Assembly (NCBI GenBank): GCA_963513935.1
Contig: OY740776.1
Location: forward strand, 13,999,819 to 14,063,818
Length of the DNA stretch: 64,000 nt
Source: Aphrophora alni
Lineage: Eukaryota; Arthropoda; Insecta; Hemiptera; Aphrophoridae
Direction: 5' to 3'
Shown piece by piece: positions 23,612 through 34,436 of this stretch. The notes beneath the pieces are model-generated. The model saw only the letters and a program-made list of their open reading frames with translations, ran no database searches and was not told where the DNA came from. The stretch's first letter is position 1. Every line of letters starts with the position of its first letter. The position numbers and the translations under genes are program-made.

Positions 23612-24066
23612 CAATGACTACATAAATACTATAAGACACGACATGGCCATGTTAAATATTCTACGCTTATTCTTGAGTTGACCAATACCCGCTAGGGTGT
23701 GCTGCTAGAGAATTTGAAGTTGATGTGACTGACGCTAGGTGGCTCTACGGTCAAACAATGTTTCAGTCGGGTAAGAGAAAACGCACTGATGCCACATATG
23801 GGACCAGAGATGCGAGGGAAGGTCGAGAATCGCTTATCTCAGCGCACGAACTGACAACACTACTATGCTGACGGAAGTAAGTGAGAAGGTTTGTGAGAGA
23901 GAGGTCAACAGTTGTACAGTCTCAACCAAGTGGGATGCGTACAGTCAAGCACCTGCTGCTAGCGCTTTCTGATAGCTGTGTGTCAAACTTGTGACGAACA
24001 GCACCCGTAAAGCGTAGACTATTTCCCTATCCTATGTCGTGTCTTATAGTATTTATGTAGTCATTG
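23612..24066 (+). mobile_element. MITE B, complete copy
   Basis: 455-bp element bounded by CAATGACTACATAAATACTA and its complement, with longer inverted repeats that include AAGACACGACAT. Direct repeats CTAACGC (23605-23611) and CTAACAC (24067-24073) are a 7-bp target duplication with one mismatch. A second copy in opposite orientation is at 34763-35187. The CA[A/G]TG start resembles hAT ends, which make 8-bp duplications; the superfamily is unproven. Confidence 0.8.
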
Positions 24067-24073
24067 CTAACAC

Positions 24074-24175
24074 GGAACAAGAGAGGGATCTAACCCAAGA
24101 CTACATGAAAAAAGGTGTAGATCCAGCTAGGATCCCTTGTGATTGCCAAGCCTGTACTTTCTATAAGTGAACCAT
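24074..24175 (-). repeat. SINE-like family 1 fragment
   Basis: Plus strand shows GAGAGGGATCTAACCCAAGA, GTGTAGATCCAGCTAGGATC and GATTGCCAAGCC, i.e. the 5' half of the family in reverse. MITE B inserted at or next to its broken end. Confidence 0.7.
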
Positions 24176-24179
24176 ATAT

Positions 24180-25500
24180 ATATATATACTATTTATATTT
24201 GAAAAAAAAATAAAAGGAAACAAGAACCTGTTTCTACTTTAAACACAACATATTGCATGTTTTACTGTAACAATAGGTTATATGTTCTATTTTTAAACTA
24301 TAAACAATACAGATGCCAGTGGTTCCCCAAAACAATAAACACTTAACCTCTATAAAACTGTCAATTCTTCAGTACACTACTAACTATTATTAACTACTTC
24401 AAAGCCACTAAACTTGTCTGCAAGAACTGTTTATACATAAATAAATAGGCTGAGTTCACTGGAAACATCAGTCTTATATGAACAAACTTAATAGTTTTAC
24501 GAGTTATTAATTTTCATGCTGTCAGACAGCAGTAATCATTAATTAAGAACGTTCGGTGAAAATTATTTATGACCTAAAGAGACTAAACCATAAATTGTGA
24601 TGAATTTTAAAATCTTTCATTTTGGTATTATTTATAAAAGCTGTAATATAATAGCGATATATTATTAAACAGAGTGAAAAAAAAAAAAAAAGACCTGCAA
24701 CCCGCATTAATTTTTGAACGAGTAAAGATGAAAACTTCTAATCTCCACCAAACCCAATAACGTCTTTAATTTTTAGTGGGGTAAAACGTTTTTGGGGGAA
24801 CTTAATTTTTTCAAATAACAACCCCCCATCATCTGTTATCATTTTGAAGGGTATAAAAAAAGAAAAAATTAATGCTTTGGAAAAGTTTCTACGATACCTC
24901 AACCAGAATTATGGGAACTAGAAGTCAAATTTTGAGTTTTAATTTGTTATGTTTATTAATGGAAAAAACCAAAATACCAATTGTTTTTTTAACAATGGAC
25001 TTATATACTGTAACTAAATAAACACACTTTTAAATTTTTTTTTTCTATTTTAACAAATCAAACCCAAGTTTTGAAATGGGAAGTCAATGGACAATTTTTT
25101 CCTGATTGTGTGACAAATAATTTTAAAGGGAGTTGTCAGAAGAAACTTAAGGACTAAGTCCATACAATTTCTTTAAATTTGCCGTTTTAATTTTGGTTTT
25201 ACTTGTGGGGTTAGTTCACTATTTCAAACAAAGTAGTCATGGAGACTTATTCTATACAAAATTCTCTGAATATTTCCTTCAAATGTCACACGACGGGTGA
25301 AAAATAAAAATAGTGGTCCCATAAAAGATCTTAACACCAATGTCATCAGATAAGTTCTTTGATAATATAACTATGATATTCTCTAAAGCAATAACTTTTT
25401 CATTATTTTCATGCCCCATCTTCATGAAAATATTAATATTAAATTGTATACAACTTCTTTTTTTTAAACACACTTAATTCCGATAAAAAAAATTTAAAAA
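24180..25500. other. AT-rich intronic DNA
   Basis: No gene or bounded element supported. 24710-24900 contains a diverged block that may belong to repeat family 2. Confidence 0.5.
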
Positions 25501-25502
25501 AC

Positions 25503-25729
25503 CAACACAAGATCTCACAAAAATTACGTTTATTTAATGAAACGCGTTTCAACGACAAAGTCGCCATCCTCAATGATACATGAGCCACAATAACAAAACT
25601 ATAACTACTAATCAAGCACTGTGCCAACCCCCGTAGTATTTATGCAAAATTAAAAGGGTGTGGCCTAAACCTCAGGTCGTTGAACCGCATTTGATTAAAT
25701 AATCGTAATTTTTGTGAGATCTGGTGTTC
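25503..25729. mobile_element. Inverted Penelope-like tails
   Basis: Left arm 25503-25555 and right arm 25676-25729 are inverted copies (shared AGATCTCACAAAAATTACG and the TTTAATGAAACGCG region or its complement). The tails face outward. The left unit extends inward on the minus strand into a complete hammerhead-like motif; the right arm is cut off within it. Confidence 0.7.
25535..25580 (-). ncRNA. Hammerhead-like motif of a PLE tail
   Basis: Minus strand: TTGAGGA (25573-25567) in place of CUGANGA, stem II GGCGAC-loop-GTCGTT, GAAAC (25550-25546), two-base loop and GTT as triplet. The first core base is U rather than C. The arrangement is otherwise the same as at 17140. Probably weak or inactive. 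Confidence 0.5.
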
Positions 25730-26219
25730 AAGTTTTTTTTTATCTAATATTATCTCACAAGTCAAGCTCAATATTTATTTATACACTTTAATCTTTTAAG
25801 GAGATCTGAAAAAGAAATATCCACATAAATCTCTTCAACAATTTTTTGCTCTCATAATACTTCCTCTTAGAATTAGTAAAAACTGTTAAGACAAAATAAT
25901 CTGATTCATCTGTGTAACTTTTAAGATATTTTAACATAAGTTATATACTTTAGAAAAAAATACTTTAGAAAAACTTAATAATGAAACTATCCGCTTTTTC
26001 AATAAATGCAGGAACAAAAAACAAACTCTCATGTCAAAACTTGAATGACCTAAATTTAAAATGTTTTTCCTCATCTGTCTAGCACTCTAAAACCCCAATT
26101 GTATCTGAAATAAAACATACAATATCATTGCACAAACTTTCCTAGTAACTCATTCGTAAAATCCAATGCCTTGGTATACGGCCAAAACATTTCCACAAAT
26201 TTGAACAAACAAGTTCCCT

Positions 26220-26360
26220 TATGTAAGGTGTAAAACACAGTCACACACACATTCCAAAAACCACATTTTTTTGAGCTCAGCTAACCTCCAAAAGTACATT
26301 TCCGTAAAATCTCGACATTGCTTTTTGGTCCCATTACATAACTTCCCCTGTACTACTATA
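26220..26360 (+). repeat. Repeat family 2, 3' fragment
   Basis: CATTCCAAAAACCAC and ACATAACTTCCCCTGTACTA match the 3' part of the family as seen at 29020-29130. Confidence 0.45.
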
Positions 26361-26844
26361 ATGTGGGAAAGTAAAAGGAGAACTTTGTAAGTCTGACTAT
26401 AATAATTGTAGTTGACAAATAGAGACCTAGTGTTGTTTAATGAAGACCATAATTAGGAGGTCAAGTTTCCTTTATAGGAAATCAGCTGTCACAGTACTCC
26501 TGGGAAGTTAATTTCATCTCATACAAATTGTTTAATTAATTAATTGTTCCCATATGAAGTACACGATAAATTTGTTGAAAGTATTTGCAAAAGCCTTTCC
26601 CATATTTAGAAGGAATAACCTAACACCTTAAATTGTTGTCTTTGTTTGTATCAACAGCATCCAGATGATTTTGTATGAAACTTCAGATGATCTTGTGAAG
26701 AAGGATTCGTAGGACAAGGACCATTCTGTGTCCTACTCAAGAGAGACTCAGAATAGGTGAAGAACACAGAAGATTAAAACTCTGAAAAGAAAGAAAAGGA
26801 CTGAGACACGTTAAGGAGAATTATGACTGTAAGAGATCTAGGAC

Positions 26845-27111
26845 ATGGAGAATAGCCTAAGACTTCTAACGGACTTCCTTAGGGAGCATGGTACACTCAG
26901 AAAACATCTCGGGAAGCTCGGCCTAATGGATGACATGATCTGTAAGTACTATAAGGAGGGTGAGGAAATCCCTTGTCACCTACTACAAGACTACGAGACC
27001 GTAGCTAATAAAAGTGCACGAACCTTGGGAAAATACCAATTAGAAGTGGAAGATCTACATTCTCTAAGTCCCATTCAAATCAAGCCGTTTATGTTGGCTA
27101 TAGAATTGTAA
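26845..27111 (+). pseudogene. LINE ORF2 C-terminus relic
   Basis: The frame reads LLTDFLREHGTLRKHLGKLG, then CHLLQDYETVANKSARTLGK and LEVEDLHSL. This is the end of a non-LTR retrotransposon polyprotein after the RNase H region, where a zinc-knuckle-like segment is followed by a short conserved tail. The knuckle is damaged: a Cys expected before the YYKEGEE stretch and another in HLLQ are substituted. Everything upstream (reverse transcriptase, endonuclease) is missing or unreadable, so the copy is 5'-truncated. About 95 bp after the stop, sequence typical of SINE-like family 1 begins. Confidence 0.7.
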
Positions 27112-27214
27112 AGGATTATGTAACTGAGCATTTCAGAAATAGTGAAGGGAGAGGACAATAGTTTTATAAAGGTCGCAGTGCTGTGGTTACCCCTATATAC
27201 AATAAACAGCACCC

Positions 27215-27275
27215 ATCAGGGCTCACTCCGTTAAGTACGGGCTTATCAATACCGAGGGAACCTAGCTGGACCACC
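27215..27275 (+). repeat. SINE-like family 1, 5' fragment
   Basis: CATCAGGGCTCACTCCG, TAAGTACGGGCTTATCAAT and ACCGAGGGAACCTAGCTGG match the family 5' end. It lies in the 3' region of the LINE relic, so either it inserted there or the family shares sequence with the LINE 3' UTR. Confidence 0.55.
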
Positions 27276-27612
27276 CACTCTGGTCTAAGACAAGCCAAAA
27301 GTTAGAGTCTACTCTAAGACAAAGGGAAATAAATTAGTGGATCTTAGTAGAAGGAAGCTTATGCTCATTATTGGCCTACTGTCCAGTGAATTACCATATA
27401 AAACATATGGGAAAGGCCAGTAGATTCATGCTGCTCCTGCCCGACACATAAAGAAACAGCCGAATACTGTTGTGTGAGCGTGAATCTCTAACCTACAAAA
27501 GGCTATTTTATCTCAGCCCCCCTCCTTTCTCCTATCTCCTTTCCCCACCACCCCAGAGGTAATGATTATGTCACTCAGAACCATTTTAAGATTCTTAGAA
27601 AGCTTAAATCTT

Positions 27613-28069
27613 AAAAATACAATAATATTTCAAGTGAAAAATATACGACCTAGACTGGGAATCGAACCCAGGACCTTTGGCTTTACACGCCAATGCTCTA
27701 CCAACTGAGCTAGATCCTAGTCACTTCCCAGCACAGGGCGTAGACTTCTCACTTGACTTTTTACGTTTATTGCTGCAATTTTGAGTTTCTAAACTAATTA
27801 CCTCACATATGCGACATTGAAATTAATTTTTACTCGTTTATCAGCCCTTACGTATGTATTTTATAATTAAATTTATTAATTTTTCCGCTTATACGATTTT
27901 TTACTTAGCAGGTATTGAAAATACAATAATATTTCAAGTAAAAAATATACGACCTAGACTGGGTTCGATTCCCAGTCTAGGTCGTATATTTTTCACTTGA
28001 AATATTATTGTATTTTCAATACCTGCAAAGTAAAAAATTGTATAAGTGGAAAAATTAATAAATTAAATT
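27613..28069 (-). mobile_element. tRNA-derived SINE composite with palindromic tail
   Basis: The whole unit is flanked by the 10-bp direct repeat CTTAAATCTT (27603-27612 and 28070-28079), so it probably inserted in one event. On the minus strand it contains, from right to left: an inverted tail (28069-27971), a 7-nt centre TTCGATT (27970-27964), a forward tail (27963-27861), about 140 nt of other sequence, a complete tRNA-like head (27720-27648) and a short tail (27647-27613). The palindrome arms are about 100 bp and nearly perfect. Its centre is exactly the T-psi-C loop of the tRNA-like T arm (CTGGG/CCCAG stem). Both outer ends are SINE tails. Confidence 0.8.
27648..27720 (-). tRNA. tRNA-like head of a SINE (pseudo-tRNA)
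   Basis: The minus strand has an A box TAGCTCAGTTGG (27712-27701) and a B box GGTTCGATTCC (27668-27658), both perfect, so an internal Pol III promoter is retained. The D arm is GCTC..GAGC; the anticodon arm is TTGGC-GTGTAAA-GCCAA, giving anticodon GTA (Tyr by decoding). The T arm is CTGGG-TTCGATT-CCCAG. The acceptor stem pairs poorly, and the 3' end runs straight into the SINE tail GTCGTATATTTTTCACTTG. I call it a SINE promoter and not a functional tRNA gene. Confidence 0.75.
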
Positions 28070-28184
28070 CTTAAATCTTGGCTGGGACTAAAACATAATT
28101 AGTCAGGTAGTCACAAAAGATCCATTTGGATCGTAGTGACAAGAAGCTAAATAGCCTCGGTCCCCCAAAACACTAACTAACTAA

Positions 28185-28405
28185 CCTAGCTGGATCTACA
28201 ACCTTCTCTCATGTAGTTTTCGGTTAAATCACTCTCTTTAATTTTTCCTGTCAATCAGGCCTCCCTTCACCAACTCTTGTTCTTTTCCCACCCTCACGCT
28301 ATTAGAGTATTCAAGGTCTAGGAGTCTTTATTTTATGTACTTTTATCTTTTCTTATATAAGGGGATAATGACAGAGGTTGTTTGCTTCAAAAAAATAATA
28401 AAAAA
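28185..28405 (+). repeat. SINE-like family 1 copy
   Basis: Full middle and 3' parts: CCTAGCTGGATCTACAACC, CATGTAGTTTTCGGTTAAAT, CACCAACTCTTGTTCTTTTC, CGCTATTAGAGTATTCAAGG and GATAATGACAGAGG. Confidence 0.75.
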
Positions 28406-28569
28406 CCATCGCAGCCTCCAGCTAAGCTAAGCTAGGCATGATGTCACCAGATCTATTTATATATCATTCATTCACAACTGCACATAGATGAGTAATTGGC
28501 CTAGACTGTGCAAAAATATTGTTCTTTACAGACACATTAAAATATAAAAATTATAGAGCGTTACATCCC

Positions 28570-28700
28570 TCTATTTCATCTTTGTTATGAGGTCTCTCTG
28601 ACCAACTCCTGTTCTTTACTAACCCTGATGGTATTGGAGTTTTTTACAAAGCGCTTTGGTGACCAAGACTTTTTTGCCTATAAGCAACAAGGAAAAATTG
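28570..28700 (+). repeat. SINE-like family 1, 3' half
   Basis: GGTCTCTCTGACCAACTCC, TGGTATTGGAG and GGTGACCAAGACTTTTTTGC identify the 3' half of the family; the 5' half is absent. Confidence 0.6.
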
Positions 28701-28969
28701 TATCAATCTTTATTAGAGCGATTGAATAAAAGAATTTTTATATAACCAGTAAAAGCTTTATCAATAAAATTATTCCTGGCCCCACATATTGAAATCATTG
28801 AAAGCTTAACCCGATCTTGGTGTGATTCTTCCTTAACAATTGTGTGGCAACTTAGGTGCTAAATCTGTTTCAATTGCATTTTCCCTGATTTAGGTATTAT
28901 GATATCCTCAAGGTCGAGAAACAAAAAGTTATAAAATTCACCAACATAATAAGTTTGATTAAAATCTGT

Positions 28970-29160
28970 ACACATGTTTGGGTTTTAGGTCACAGCATAG
29001 ACGACAAGACAGGCAGATATCATTCCAAAAACCACTTTTTTGGACACGGAGGACTTCAAAATGGATATATTTGCAAAAAATCTAAGATAGATTTTTTGAC
29101 GCATCACATAACTTTCTCTATACTATTTGGAAAAGTAAAACCAAATGTGACTCACTAATG
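28970..29160 (+). repeat. Repeat family 2, 3' fragment
   Basis: CATTCCAAAAACCACTTTTT, GGACTTCAAAATGGATATAT and GACGCATCACATAACTTTCT match the 3' ends of family 2 copies (compare 39620-39665 and 49425-49505). Confidence 0.55.
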
Positions 29161-29399
29161 AAAATCCCAAACTTTTGGACTTAAAAACGTGTTATTCAGA
29201 AAGAATATACCTCTTTATATTGTGAGGACCTCATTAAGAAATTCGAAATTCAACCAATAATGGAGTTATACAAACAAGATGCGGCAAAAAAACCGATCTA
29301 TTTTCTGCGGCGCACCGTTCAGCGACAGGACGTCTGAGGGTGGTGGGGGGTAGGCTTGTTGGAAAACCTACACGACGCCATTGTCACTTGTCAGTAGTC

Positions 29400-29605
29400 A
29401 TGGAGCAGTGGTCGCCTGAGCAACGCGCATTTGTTATCGAGGCGTATTATAAAAGTGGCGATTCAATCATTGCTAGTCAGCGGCAGTTCCGTGCGTTCTT
29501 TCAATTAAGTCGAATTTTGCGGTTCGATCTGAATTTTCATCCATACAAATTGGTTATTGTGCAGCAGTTGAAGCCATGCGAACCGCAAAATTCGTCTGAT
29601 CGAGC
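29400..29605 (+). pseudogene. Transposase N-terminus with internal deletion
   Basis: Starts at ATG 29400 and encodes MEQWSPEQRAFVIEAYYKSG, then DSIIASQRQFRAFFQLSR. After residue 38 it joins ILRFDLNFHPYKLVIVQQLK, which belongs roughly 60 residues later in the family. This is an in-frame deletion of most of the helix-turn-helix domain. The catalytic domain is missing. Confidence 0.8.
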
Positions 29606-29617
29606 GGTCAGACATGT

Positions 29618-29923
29618 TCAAAGCAGCAGCTTTTTTTTATGGGCGGGCCTACGAGGACTGTTTTCCACAGCAGCACGAACTCTATCGATGTTCTCTGGCG
29701 TCCGAGTTGACCTTGGACGGCCTGTCGGCTTCTTTTTTAACGCAGAACCCGTTGTTCTAAAGTTAGTAACCCGCCGCATAATTGTGCTACGCGACGGAAC
29801 TTCTCCATGTCGACCTAATTGAAAGAACGCACGGAACTGCCGCTGAGTAGCAATGATTGAATCGCCACTTTTAAAATACGCCTCAATAACAAACGCGCGT
29901 TGCTCAGGCGACCACTGCTCCAT
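29618..29923 (-). pseudogene. Transposase N-terminal DNA-binding domain
   Basis: Start ATG at 29923 (the frame is open further upstream without another ATG). It encodes MEQWSPEQRAFVIEAYFKSG, then FQLGRHGEVPSRSTIMRRVT, and KPTGRPRSTRTPENIDRVRA. This is a helix-turn-helix plus a G-R-P-R type hook, as in Tc1/mariner-like transposases with an N-terminal domain of the DUF4817 type. It runs into the palindrome junction after about 100 residues, so no DDE domain follows. Confidence 0.8.
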
Positions 29924-30249
29924 GACTACTGACAATGGCGTCGTGTAGGCTTTCCAACAAGCCTACCCCCACCACCCTCAGACGTCCTGTTGCTGAACGG
30001 TGCGCCGCAGAAAATAGATCGGTTTTTTTGCCGCACCTTGTATTAAAAGAGAAAAAATATAAACCAACGGATTTGTTAATTAATTTATAAGTTATACAGG
30101 GTGTCTCGTAAAAATGTATACACTATATTTGTTGCTAGGAAATTAACACATATAGAAATGGCAAAACCAAATCAGCTGATAGCTGAAACATCTGTTTTTC
30201 ATTGATGAAACTCATTGTTGTCATTTTACTAACGTAAGAAGGTTTTGAA

Positions 30250-30912
30250 GTGTTATTAAAGACGGACAATGTTCAAGAGGTTCAAGGATGTTGGAAAATA
30301 GAATTTGGAACACCGCCACCAACGAGAAAAACAATTACAAAAATTCGTGACAAGTTAGAAGTCAATGGAACAGTGGGAGATGTAAACAAAGGATGGTCTG
30401 AAGGAAAATGAGTAATGAAAATTCCGCTTCAGTAATGCAGACCTTTACACGATTCCTAAAGAATTCTCTCAGACAATGTTTTCATGAAATTAATATTATA
30501 AAGGGCAGTGTAAGACTTTTACAAGCTCATAAAGTGTAGACCATACATCCTATCACTTCTACTCGTACATGTGTTAAATGAAGACGATGCAGACGTGCAA
30601 GTAGAGTTTTGGGAATGGTATCAGGAGAAATATGAAACAAATGAAGGATTTGACGATTTAATTGTTTGGTCGGATGAAGCCACCTTTAAACTTAAGCATT
30701 ATTGGGCTAAGGCAAATCCACACATACCAGAAGCCAGTAAATTTAACAGGGCTAACAGTATTGTAAGGTCTATCTTCAAGAGGTACTGTGGGCCATTTTT
30801 CTTTGACAGGACTGTCACTGGCATCTCTTACTTACAGATTCTACAAAACAGCATTATTCCTGTTTTAATTAACCTCCATGTTTATGAAGAAGTGTTACCA
30901 TCAACAAGATAG
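30250..30912 (+). pseudogene. Mariner-like transposase relic
   Basis: Frameshifted translation gives an N-terminal helix region (PPTRKTITKIRDKLEVNGTV, GDVNKG near 30310-30390), then from 30571 an open segment with VLNEDDADVQVEFWEWYQEK, LIVWSDEATFKL (first catalytic Asp), YWAKANPHIPEASKFNR and CGPFFFDRTVTGISYLQIL. The second Asp and third acidic residues are missing because the frame ends soon after IIPVL. At least two frameshifts and several stops occur upstream. Confidence 0.8.
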
Positions 30913-31447
30913 GGTTGGAATCCACTTTTTTTTTAAACATAAAAGTGGATTTAATAAGTAATTATAAAGATAATATCCATATATTAAAATCAAATTTAGT
31001 AAATTTTCTAAGCAGTACCCAATTATTATTATGAAATTATTATTGGCAAATTTATATTAGTAAAAAATTATAGTACTATCTAGAATATTCATATAAACTA
31101 ATTTTATTAATAAATATATTTATTATGAATTATATTTTATAAATTCATATTAATTTTCTTTATTAATTAAAGTTTGATTCTTGCTTTAAAGTATGTTTTA
31201 TCATTAATTTACATGAAAGATTATTCATGTATAAATAAATCTAAATGAATATTTTTTTATTAGCAGTAATTATTTTTATTATTATTTTATATAAGTATGA
31301 AAATGTTAATTGATTAAATGTTTTAATAAATTTTGTGCCAATCACAGTTAAAGAAATATTACAAATTAATTATTTTTTCTTTTAGTTATTTATAATTTTA
31401 ATTTAATAGGTGAAATTTTTATATTTTTTATAATTCTAAGAAATTCT

Positions 31448-32173
31448 GGTACTTACGTATTAACGCCACCGCAGCAGAAGTTGCTAATGCGCATGCGCCA
31501 ATATTTGCTTACTTTGCGATATAATTATATATCGAGTTTCATTTTTCTATTTTTATCCATTTAAAATTTAACAGGGTGTATCCATACTTTTGACTCACAG
31601 GTGCCTCAATGAAGTTTTACTTAATTTCAATGAGCTGCCATTTTGTACTGGGTTGAGATAGACAGCTCTGGTTTCCACTGTTCTTCTTCTTTAATCAAGG
31701 ACTTTAAAATGAGGTGTCACTTAATGGGTCTTTACATTTAAAAATTTTGAGCTACCCCCCAAAAATCCCATTTTGGGGAAATGGGCAAAGTTGTAATAGT
31801 GACTAAAAGGTTTACTTTTATTTCCTAGAAAGGTGTTCTGAGTTTCATTTTTCTATCTTTATCCATTTAAAATTTAACAGGGTGTATCCATACTTTTGAC
31901 TCACACTGTATATATATATAAACACCTGGCCAAACCTTTCGTAAGTTTATTGAAGTTAATAATTTGAAATTAGATCATGGATAAACATGAGCTTTAAAAG
32001 TGAAGTGCCGCCAATCTACGCCTAAAATTTTTGCGACAAATCATAAAATGAAAGTATATGAATCTCAAAGCTGAAAAAAATGGAATTCTGCTTCCCTTAA
32101 AACCAGTTTGCTCTTTATTGGCGCATGCGCATTAGCGCAACTTCTGCTGCGGTGGCGTTAATACATAAGTACC
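31448..32173. mobile_element. Nested element with GGTACTTACGTATT ends
   Basis: Left GGTACTTACGTATTAACGCC, CCGCAGCAGAAGTTG and AATGCGCATGCGCCAATA are repeated inverted at the right end (32112-32173). It lies in the mariner relic. A third end of the same type is at 50299. Inside, a 68-bp segment (31536-31603: TTTCATTTTTCTAT to TACTTTTGACTCACA) recurs directly at 31836-31903. Confidence 0.7.
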
Positions 32174-32484
32174 GAAATTCTTTATTACACTAGTCAGATA
32201 GTCTATTATTTTGAACTTAAAATTTAAAAGTTGAAGATTAATAGATATGATCTTTAAATTTAAAGAAAAATACAGTTAGTTTGACGTTCTGCATTAAACC
32301 ATTACTGTAGGTGTATTACAGTTAACTGTGGTTATTTTAAACATTTATATGTTTAAGGTACAGAAACAATGCAAGAGTCATTGTATCAAATTTGTTTTCT
32401 TTGATAAAATATCTGTTCAAAATGTATATACATTTTTTCGAGACACTGTATAAGCCAAATATTTTGATTAACCAACATCAGGGG

Positions 32485-32755
32485 CTCCTTTATAGTACGT
32501 AAAGGCTTGGCAATACCAAGGACCTACCTAGATTAACATTTTTCTTTTCATTGTAGTCTTCTGTTAGATCTTTCTCTTTCATCTTTCATATCAGCCTATC
32601 TTGACCAACTCTTGTTTTTTTCCAACTCTGATGCTATTAAAGTATTTGAAAGGTAAGAAGTCTACTTTATGTTATCTTCCTTTTTTTATATATAAAACGA
32701 TGATGACTGAAAGGTTTTAACTATTTTTTAAACAACAAGAGATAAACAAACCTGA
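32485..32755 (+). repeat. SINE-like family 1, near full-length
   Basis: Begins GGGGCTCCTTTATAGTACG, then AGGCTTGGCAATACCAAGGA, CTTGACCAACTCTTG, GATGCTATTAAAGTATTTG and GATGATGACTGAAAGGTTTT, ending in an AACAACAAGAGA tail. Confidence 0.75.
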
Positions 32756-33240
32756 TATAATAGCTAGTCCTAAATAACAGAAGAAATCCTGACAGTTTCA
32801 AGATAAAACCTAATGGACGGTTAGGCCTTCTGGAATTACAATTAATTATAGTTTAAAAAGAACATAGAGTAGATTAAATGAATGAATATTGAATGCTTAA
32901 ACAGAGAGAAGCGATGGTGCCGGCGATGACGTCATTACCAGTTGAACCTGACCCCTTGCAGGCTAGTGTTGCCAACCATCCCAACCATGTATTCCCGCAT
33001 TCCCCGCATAAACTCGTCAAACTATTGTCTACGCTTGACTGAAAGTTGAATTTAGCATATTATAGAGTACCATGTGACTTTACTTTCTTTTATATACCTA
33101 CAATAAAATAATGTATTCGTGAAATAAACTGTGCACAACCCCCCCCTCCCCCCCATCAACAAAACCGAATAAAAATCTAATCGCCACCACAAATTAAAAT
33201 GTGAAAATAAACCATGGAAGTGTTGGAAACTACATTTATA

Positions 33241-33588
33241 CAGGGTGTCCCGAAAAAAGGGAACTGACTTCATTTTCGCGATTACATACATAAAAACGAA
33301 CAAAAAATGACAAGTAACATATGGTCGAAATCCACTTCATTGGTCCGTCATTATGAAAATATACAAAATAAAGTTTTTATTTTCGGTACACTTATAAAAC
33401 GTAAAACACAAAATGTGTGTACAAAATCTGGACTCTATATCTTTTCTATTTCCAAAGATATTCAAAAAAAAAAAAATGGCGGATCTGGAAAACTGGGCGT
33501 TTTTGGGAAAATGTATTCTAAATTTTTTCCGTCACCTGCCCACGGAAGCATTTCCCAAAGTTAGACACCTCACTTACGGGACACCCTG
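33241..33588. mobile_element. Complete mariner-type MITE
   Basis: 348-bp element with ends CAGGGTGTCCCG and CGGGACACCCTG, flanked by TA at 33239-33240 and 33589-33590. The interior is AT-rich with no transposase. The ends differ from those at 30097, so a different source transposase is implied. Confidence 0.88.
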
Positions 33589-33621
33589 TATTAATCATAC
33601 CATATTACGACTGGTAGACAA

Positions 33622-33806
33622 GGGCGTACCCAGGATCAAAACTAGGGGGGGGGGGGTACAAGCCATAGTCATTCAATATACAATTGATTATTAAAATAGT
33701 TATTTCAAGAATTGTATTAAATTCCAGCAACAAAATGTATAATAAAGATTTATTTTTTGCTTCCAGGGGGGGCAGCTGCCCCCCCTGCCCCTCGCTGGGT
33801 ACGCCC
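33622..33806. mobile_element. Small MITE with GGGCGTACCCAG ends
   Basis: 185-bp element; left GGGCGTACCCAGGATC, right CTGGGTACGCCC. Next to the right end a perfect palindrome GGGGGGGCAGCTGCCCCCCC is present. A long G run (33643-33656) follows the left end. Confidence 0.75.
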
Positions 33807-33809
33807 ATG

Positions 33810-34360
33810 CTGGTAGAAATATGACCCCCCCTTCACTCGACAAAAGTGCCAAGACCCTGTGACTTGCAGCTAAATATTCTATTGTAAAATGAAACTGTAA
33901 GGAATTGTATACATTTTATAGAATTATAAATTTAAATATTACAGTAACTGAAATAAAAGGTAGGCCTTCCTGTTATTTTAATAGTCTGACAGCAGGTGTA
34001 AATATACACACACCCAAGTATTTACATAAGTGTTGAGTGGGAACACGCTTCCTGCTTGATACAATGACCTTGAACCCAAGCTGCATGGTCCAACCAGCTG
34101 CCTGCCTAGCATTGCTATTGTAATCTGGTTTTGATAAAAATTATATTTTGAAACAAATATTGGAACTGAGCTCTCTTATTTGGTTGAAATCGAAATCTAA
34201 AAAAAAACTGTATCTCAAAAACTAATTCCACGGGAATTTTTGCACCGTAACACGAAAACGTGGATTTGTTAGGGGGGGTGGGGGACACACAACATCTGTG
34301 TTTAAAGAAATGAACGTAAAAAAGGAAGGAAAAAGAACAAAAGTTGGTCAAATGAGATAT
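33810..34360. other. Intronic DNA, nothing recognised
   Basis: AT-rich sequence; no exon, RNA gene or bounded element supported. A fragment of SINE-like family 1 (GAGAGGGATCTAACCCAAGA) follows at 34372-34393. Confidence 0.5.
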
Positions 34361-34436
34361 GATAAGAAAAGTGAGAGGGATCTAACCCAAGACTAGAGCA
34401 AATGAACGGTCATACGATGTTGAATATACACTTCAG

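Larger units (their letters stand above)
29281..30045. mobile_element. Palindromic Tc1/mariner-like transposon
   Basis: Left arm (29281-29505) and right arm (29820-30045) are near-perfect inverted copies. Both start from TGCGGCAAAAAAACCGATC, include CGACGCCATTGTCA and encode the same transposase N-terminus. The interior differs: the left arm skips to a later part of the transposase, while the right arm continues the N-terminal domain to about 29618, where the two meet. Two partial elements have fused head-on and kept both terminal repeats, which could still be recognised by a related transposase. Confidence 0.85.
30097..32448 (+). mobile_element. Mariner-like element with nested insertions
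   Basis: Left end CAGGGTGTCTCGTAAAAATG and the complement of the right end, CAGTGTCTCGAAAAAATG, match and are each flanked by TA, the expected duplication. The interior holds a broken transposase (30250-30912) and at least one other insertion (31448-32173). The original element was therefore probably about 1.2-1.6 kb. Confidence 0.78.

Noticed and set aside
27648..27720. Functional tRNA-Tyr gene
   Set aside because: The acceptor stem pairs poorly, and the 3' end continues into a SINE tail that also occurs in the neighbouring palindrome.
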